Below are positions 4,891 to 8,553 of a stretch of 8,553 nucleotides of DNA, one piece after another; the first letter of the stretch is position 1; each line of letters opens with the position of its first letter. The position numbers and the translations under genes were made by a program. Source of the DNA: Clostridia bacterium (lineage in GTDB: Bacteria; Bacillota_A; Clostridia; Christensenellales; Borkfalkiaceae); NCBI GenBank assembly GCA_017504735.1, contig JAFVQP010000026.1, positions 1 through 8,553 on the forward strand, written 5' to 3'. Under the pieces are notes generated by a model, which was given only the letters and a program-made list of their open reading frames with translations, was not told where the DNA came from and ran no database searches.

Positions 4891-7800
4891 TTACTTATTC
4901 TCCTTTCTCTTATTAAAGATCTTCATGCAGCATACACCGCCGATTGTGACTATTATAAAAAGCCCACCGTTTAAATTAAGCGATGCCGAGCAACCGCTTT
5001 CTGCCGTTTCTTCCGTTTCGGTTTCAGCGGGAGCAGCCGCCTCTTCTTGAAGCGCTTCGTTTTCCACTGCAGGGACTTTTTCTTCCACAGTTTCTTCAAC
5101 GATCTCTTCCGTCGGCTCTTGAATAACTTCTTCCTTGTCTTGGGTAGGTTCTTCCGCTTGAGGTTGCTCCTCAGCGGGCTTTTCCGACCAAATTGCCTCG
5201 AAGGTACAATCCTTTTCCCCTACGATATAAGCAGCTGCCTCGTAAGCTTGTCCGTTTATCAACCAGCCTTGGAAAATATAACCTTCGCGGTTGATCATTT
5301 GAGGGAGCAAGAAGGTCGAGCCTACCTCGTACTTGGATTCGTGTTTTTCCACGCCAAGGTCGAAGGTTACGCTTGAGTGCGTCTTTACTAATTTTGCCTG
5401 CAGCGTAACGTTGCGCTCCGCCGACAACATGAATTTCTCACGCACGTATTCACCCGTCTCTTCATCATACCAACCTACAAAGCGATGATCCTTCGGGGCT
5501 TTTACGTCGGGAAGTTCCGTTTCCGTACCGAATTCAACCTCTTCCGTTTCCACTTCGCTGTCCGTATAGTGCAAGGAAAGGAAATATTTTTTCGCTTCCC
5601 AAACGGGTTTTAAGATAACGTCTCTAATAAAGAGCACCTCGGAAATTTGTTCGTTGTATTGATTACCCTCATCGTCCACGTAGCCTTTGAAGTTGTAGCC
5701 GTACTTCTCCATTTGAGGAAGCAATACGTTCGTTGCCGAGTAGTAGGTGTCGATGCCTTCAATCTCCCCTTCCGAGAAGTTGATGGTAACAGGCACAAAC
5801 TTCGTTACCGTTACGTTGAAAGAGAAGGTGTAGCCCAGCGTATTGACGACGATGATGCGATATTCCCCTTCTTCGTGGAAGGAAAGGCCGTCCAAATCTT
5901 CCGCGGTACAGCCGTCTTCAAACGAGCCGTACTTCCTCACTTTGACGTAGCTGATATCCATATCATCTACCAACGATAAGGTAAATTCATTCGCTTCAAC
6001 CGTAATCTCTTCCTGCGTCGCCGTTTGATCAAACTGTTCTTCGAAAAGTTCGCCGTTGTAACGATAGGACATGGTTACCGTCGCCGTATTGTCGTCAGGA
6101 GCGATGAAACGAATCGGATAAGAGGTTACGTCGCCGTAGATCGTGCTTTCGACTACGATATATCTACCCGTAGGAAGATTGTAATCGATGAGCTGTTGCG
6201 CGAAGCCCTTTCCGTATTCAATCTTATAAGCCTTGCCGTTTCCATCCAAAACGGATACCTGCTCACTGTCAATCCCTAAGCTGTCGCGAAGGAAAACGAA
6301 GTCCTCGACCTCTTGTTGTACTTCTGCGTCGATACCGTCTTTAAGTGCCGCACTCTTTTTCAAAGCGATCAAGGGGATTTCCGCATTTTGCAACAATGCG
6401 ATGCGGTCCTCTTCGCTTGCGAACACCACAACGGATGCGGAGAGCTCTAACGCGCGAAGGTTGCGGCCATCCAAAAGCCCATCTTCAAGCGTCGTGTAAG
6501 AAAAACCATCCTCTTCGCTGAGGTCGAAATAATTCACAGTTACTGATTGCTCCGTAAAGTAGTTCAACGCAGCCGTGAGGTCGAAGCCACTCTCGTATTT
6601 CTCCTTGCTTTGCGTAACGAAGTGTCCGAAGTAACGATAACAACCGTTGGACGTCTCTTCAACAAGCCCGACGTTTTGCGCATAAGCATAATCGTAAGCG
6701 TTTTGATAGGAAGAGAAGGCGATGGTGATATCACCGCGGCCAGCCGAACGTTGCGTTACTGCATAGAAGAAAGGCTTCAAGTCGGATACGTTGCTTTGCA
6801 TGTATTGTGCAAGCAATTTTTTGTTTTCCATGGGACCAGGAGCCGTGCCGTTTTCAATCAGCTTGAACTTAAAGGTTATCGTCTTGCAATCGCCTACCGG
6901 ATTCGTCGTATTAAACGTGGGATTGTTGAGAAGGACTACTTCATATTCCCCCGCTTCCGTAAGAGTGCCACTCTTTGCCTCTCTGGTGTTTGCAATTTCA
7001 ATCACCGTACCAGTGGTCAAGTTCTTCACATATCCGAACAAAGGCAAGTATTCCTTTCCAACAGCCTGCAAAGCGTAGTTCGTCAACCCGCCCTCGTAAA
7101 CGGGAAGCTCCCCTCTATCGTAGATACGCTTAGAGCCAGCCAACAACCCTTCACCAAAGTGATACGCCTTCATTTCTTCGAAGTCACGCGTGTCTACGTA
7201 AATGCGGGTTGTCTTCGTTTTTCCAAGCTTCGTCTTTACCGTAACATCATAGCAGCCGTCTTGGGTAATTTTCTTATCGGAAGGAATGTTGAACGCCGAG
7301 CCGTTTCTCGTCACGGAAACAGTGGAAGAAGGCAACAACGTTTGATCGATTTGGAAGCCCTTCGAGGTAACGCTGTTGTTCGTCAACGTTTCCGAGCGAG
7401 TTAAATAATCAATAGATTCGCCGTCTTCGCCCTTCAACTCCTTGCTGTCCTTTGCTGAAAGGTTGTGGAAGGTCACCGCTGAAGGCTCATCGGAAACTAT
7501 GTAAAACGTCGAAGTTTCGATTACGTTTTTGTATGCATAGTTGTCTACCATCGTAGGTGTGCCAAGCTTAATGCCGAACAACAGGCGCTTATACCATTCG
7601 TAATGTTCGGTTTGCCAGTGGTCTACAATTTCATACAGGTAATCGACCTCTACGTAGACACCCTTCTGTATGTCCTTCCCGTCGGGGCAATATATTTCCA
7701 CCACATCACCCGCCTTACGGTCTTTCGAGAAGTTGGTTGTATTCAACCCGCCTGCATATTGCTTCGAGCCCAGCTTATTCCAAGTTTTTGCATCATAGCT

Positions 7801-8286
7801 CGTTCTTACGATAAGCATACCCGATTCAATTTTACCTGGGGAGGATATACCCATAACCGTATCCCCGTCCGTTCCGCCGTAAGAATCACTGCCGAGATAC
7901 CACTCACCGCCGCCAAGATCGTGCCCCATCTTAAACTTAAGCGAAATCGAAACCGAGCTTCCCGTCACTCCGTATGCGGTATAATTGCCATTTGTCCCCT
8001 TTACGATAGAACCGCTCGAAGCATTCACCGACACTTCGGTATACGAAGTTGTACCGCCAACAGGAAGCGAGTCTGTTGCGCCCTCGTTGTTCAGCTTATA
8101 GCCCGAACCGTCGGTCGTAACGTAAACCGTCCTCGGCGCAACAAAAGAGTTGCTTCCCGCCGCCGAACCAACAACACTGTCCATCTTTAACGGCGAGACG
8201 CCAAACAAGCTGATGCTTGCCGCCGCAATCAAAGACATGCATCCAATTGCCAAAGCTCTCAGAAATGACTTTCTTTTGTTTTTCAT
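4891..8286 (-). CDS. Secreted surface protein with InlB-like repeats and C-terminal anchor, 1131 aa
   Basis: Large exported protein, first gene of the operon. The N-terminus (MKNKRKSFLRALAIG, then a hydrophobic stretch to about residue 30) is a Sec signal peptide. Residues about 45-830 are beta-rich and unrecognised. Three repeats of the Listeria-Bacteroides (InlB B-repeat) type follow, at about 831-895, 896-968 and 971-1036. Each has the LP..x..GY.F.GW/Y core, for example LLPQMINREGYIFQGWLING. A Pro/Glu-rich spacer (about 1037-1095) leads to GCSAS (Cys1099), a hydrophobic segment (GGLFIIVTIGGVCC) and a basic tail (NKRKENK). This resembles a cell-surface sorting tail, but no LPXTG is present. 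The frame is open from a TTG at 8301, but that codon is part of the ribosome binding site; the ATG at 8286-8284, eight bases after GGAGG, is the start. Only two bases separate its stop from the toxin ATG. Likely an adhesin, or a display or delivery partner of the toxin. Confidence 0.85.
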   Translation of the reverse strand: MKNKRKSFLRALAIGCMSLIAAASISLFGVSPLKMDSVVGSAAGSNSFVAPRTVYVTTDGSGYKLNNEGATDSLPVGGTTSYTEVSVNASSGSIVKGTNGNYTAYGVTGSSVSISLKFKMGHDLGGGEWYLGSDSYGGTDGDTVMGISSPGKIESGMLIVRTSYDAKTWNKLGSKQYAGGLNTTNFSKDRKAGDVVEIYCPDGKDIQKGVYVEVDYLYEIVDHWQTEHYEWYKRLLFGIKLGTPTMVDNYAYKNVIETSTFYIVSDEPSAVTFHNLSAKDSKELKGEDGESIDYLTRSETLTNNSVTSKGFQIDQTLLPSSTVSVTRNGSAFNIPSDKKITQDGCYDVTVKTKLGKTKTTRIYVDTRDFEEMKAYHFGEGLLAGSKRIYDRGELPVYEGGLTNYALQAVGKEYLPLFGYVKNLTTGTVIEIANTREAKSGTLTEAGEYEVVLLNNPTFNTTNPVGDCKTITFKFKLIENGTAPGPMENKKLLAQYMQSNVSDLKPFFYAVTQRSAGRGDITIAFSSYQNAYDYAYAQNVGLVEETSNGCYRYFGHFVTQSKEKYESGFDLTAALNYFTEQSVTVNYFDLSEEDGFSYTTLEDGLLDGRNLRALELSASVVVFASEEDRIALLQNAEIPLIALKKSAALKDGIDAEVQQEVEDFVFLRDSLGIDSEQVSVLDGNGKAYKIEYGKGFAQQLIDYNLPTGRYIVVESTIYGDVTSYPIRFIAPDDNTATVTMSYRYNGELFEEQFDQTATQEEITVEANEFTLSLVDDMDISYVKVRKYGSFEDGCTAEDLDGLSFHEEGEYRIIVVNTLGYTFSFNVTVTKFVPVTINFSEGEIEGIDTYYSATNVLLPQMEKYGYNFKGYVDDEGNQYNEQISEVLFIRDVILKPVWEAKKYFLSLHYTDSEVETEEVEFGTETELPDVKAPKDHRFVGWYDEETGEYVREKFMLSAERNVTLQAKLVKTHSSVTFDLGVEKHESKYEVGSTFLLPQMINREGYIFQGWLINGQAYEAAAYIVGEKDCTFEAIWSEKPAEEQPQAEEPTQDKEEVIQEPTEEIVEETVEEKVPAVENEALQEEAAAPAETETEETAESGCSASLNLNGGLFIIVTIGGVCCMKIFNKRKENK

Positions 8287-8294
8287 AATATATT

Positions 8295-8299
8295 CCTCC
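8295..8299 (-). promoter_or_regulatory. Ribosome binding site deciding the start of the surface-protein gene
   Basis: GGAGG on the minus strand (8299-8295) is eight bases before the ATG at 8286. It overlaps the upstream in-frame TTG (8301-8299), which rules out that longer start. Confidence 0.85.
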
Positions 8300-8340
8300 A
8301 AAATATAATTTTATCGTTTTGAAGGCTCGGATGATTTTTT

Positions 8341-8379
8341 AAAAAACAAAAAAATCCGAGCACGTTACCGTACTCGGAT
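8341..8379 (-). terminator. Strong intrinsic terminator inside the operon leader (attenuator)
   Basis: On the minus strand, ATCCGAGTACG (8379-8369) pairs with CGTGCTCGGAT (8364-8354) to give 11 pairs including one G-U, closed by a GUAA tetraloop (8368-8365). Seven T, a G and six T follow (to about 8341). It lies between the promoter and the first gene, 55 bases before the ATG. Expression of the operon therefore requires readthrough. It is the expected expression platform of a transcription-controlling riboswitch. Confidence 0.88.
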
Positions 8380-8395
8380 AAAAATGCTGTTATGG

Positions 8396-8432
8396 ACGAG
8401 CTCCTTGTACGGTTACATACAATGAGTCTCGC
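8396..8432 (-). promoter_or_regulatory. Leader hairpin that competes with the aptamer and the antiterminator
   Basis: On the minus strand, GCGAG, CTC and TTGTATG (8432-8416) pair with CGTACAA, GAG and CTCGT (8411-8396) around a UAAC loop. This gives about 15 pairs with two single-base mismatches. The 5' arm contains the segment that would close the candidate aptamer (8423-8432). The 3' arm contains CCGTAC, which can alternatively invade the terminator stem. It looks like the switching helix of the leader. Confidence 0.65.
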
Positions 8433-8515
8433 ATTTTAAGACAAACCAGACTTAATCAGTCACGAAATGTTGATTTGCCACGCTTTACGCGCCTGCTACT
8501 CCCTCAATTAGGTTT
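8396..8515 (-). ncRNA. Candidate yybP-ykoY-like (Mn2+) riboswitch aptamer in the operon leader
   Basis: The leader transcript carries, in order, GGGAGUAGC (8503-8495), a small GC hairpin GCGC-GUAAA-GCGU, and UCAACAUUUCGUGACUG (8473-8457) with a GACU/AGUC hairpin (8461-8449). GCGAGACUCA (8432-8423) comes last. The outer UGAG (8506-8503) pairs with CUCA (8426-8423). GGGGAGUAGC followed by UCAACA..CGUG and a closing GC(A/G)AGAC segment is, as I recall it, the conserved layout of yybP-ykoY manganese riboswitches. The downstream competing hairpin and terminator fit a transcriptional ON switch. Family assignment is from memory of consensus motifs and needs a covariance search. A new riboswitch class or a plain structured leader are alternatives. 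Confidence 0.55.
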
Positions 8516-8525
8516 TACAATAATT

Positions 8526-8553
8526 ATTATACACTATTTTTTTGATTTGTCAA
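8526..8553 (-). promoter_or_regulatory. Consensus SigA-type promoter of the three-gene operon
   Basis: TTGACA (8553-8548) and TATAAT (8531-8526) are both perfect consensus with a 16-base spacer. Transcription should start near 8518 and read left, giving a leader of about 230 bases before the surface-protein ATG. The -35 touches the window edge, so upstream operators cannot be seen. No other promoter is visible between the three genes, whose spacing is 2 and 12 bases. Confidence 0.85.

Noticed and set aside
6547..7404. 285-codon plus-strand frame opposite the surface-protein gene
   Set aside because: It is antisense to a strongly supported 1131-residue gene with signal peptide and repeats. 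Its product is rich in Arg/Val/Phe of shadow type and lacks a ribosome binding site context.
8284..8301. TTG start at 8301 for the surface-protein gene
   Set aside because: The TTG overlaps the GGAGG site itself; the ATG at 8286 is properly spaced and begins a standard signal peptide.
293..8306. 14-base identity TTCCTCCAAAATAT at 303-316 and 8293-8306
   Set aside because: Both are minus-strand ribosome-binding-site regions with the same A/T-rich flank. The match is most simply a shared strong Shine-Dalgarno context, not a repeat or att site.
8380..8520. c-di-GMP riboswitch or T-box as the leader element
   Set aside because: No c-di-GMP-I core (such as the GGGCAAACC segment) and no T-box antiterminator sequence (UGGNACCGCG type) can be found. 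The GGGAGUAGC/UCAACA/GCGAGAC set fits yybP-ykoY better.
1..8553. CRISPR array, insertion sequence, integrase or conjugation genes
   Set aside because: No regularly spaced repeats, transposase-like or recombinase-like proteins, or terminal inverted repeats with a target duplication were seen on either strand.

Overview
The window looks like DNA from a low-to-moderate GC, Gram-positive anaerobe of the Clostridia type. The clues are AGGAGG-type ribosome binding sites, consensus TTGACA/TATAAT-like promoters, a lipobox lipoprotein, and a surface protein with InlB-type repeats and a C-terminal membrane anchor. The species cannot be named from the sequence. All intact genes lie on the minus strand.

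Left part (1-613), probably ancestral chromosome. A partial minus-strand gene runs off the left edge (<1-206). It is preceded by a possible 34-codon leader ORF (196-300) that overlaps its start, and by a good promoter (359-386). A 52-codon ORF of doubtful reality lies at 425-583. At 614-658 is the 3' half of a proline tRNA (minus strand), from anticodon loop to CCA, with no 5' half. Such 3' fragments are the usual scar of a tRNA-targeted integrative element. The orientation (CCA end to the left) places the element to the right.

Middle part (659-2057), a decayed element end. No integrase is visible. There is a short minus-strand coding remnant (1034-1204). There is also a plus-strand sigma-factor-like gene broken by at least two single-base frameshifts (1243-1816), and another plus-strand coding remnant without a start (1837-2019). 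A perfect 11-bp hairpin at 2031-2057 probably terminates the operon arriving from the right.

Right part (2126-8553), one minus-strand transcription unit read right to left. A consensus promoter at the window edge (8526-8553) is followed by a leader of about 230 nt. The leader contains a candidate yybP-ykoY-like (Mn2+) riboswitch, competing hairpins and a strong intrinsic terminator. It is followed by three tightly spaced genes. The first encodes a 1131-residue secreted surface protein with three C-terminal InlB-like repeats and a membrane anchor (4891-8286). The second encodes a 717-residue lipoprotein with a Gly/Ala-rich hydrophobic middle and a C-terminal HNH-nuclease-like domain (2735-4888). 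The third encodes a 198-residue SUKH (SMI1/KNR4) family protein (2126-2722).

The best reading of the operon is a polymorphic toxin system. The lipoprotein carries a nuclease toxin tip, the SUKH protein protects the producer, and the large surface protein may help display or deliver the toxin or contact neighbouring cells. The riboswitch-like leader may couple expression to a small ligand, possibly manganese. The delivery role, the nuclease activity and the ligand are inferences.
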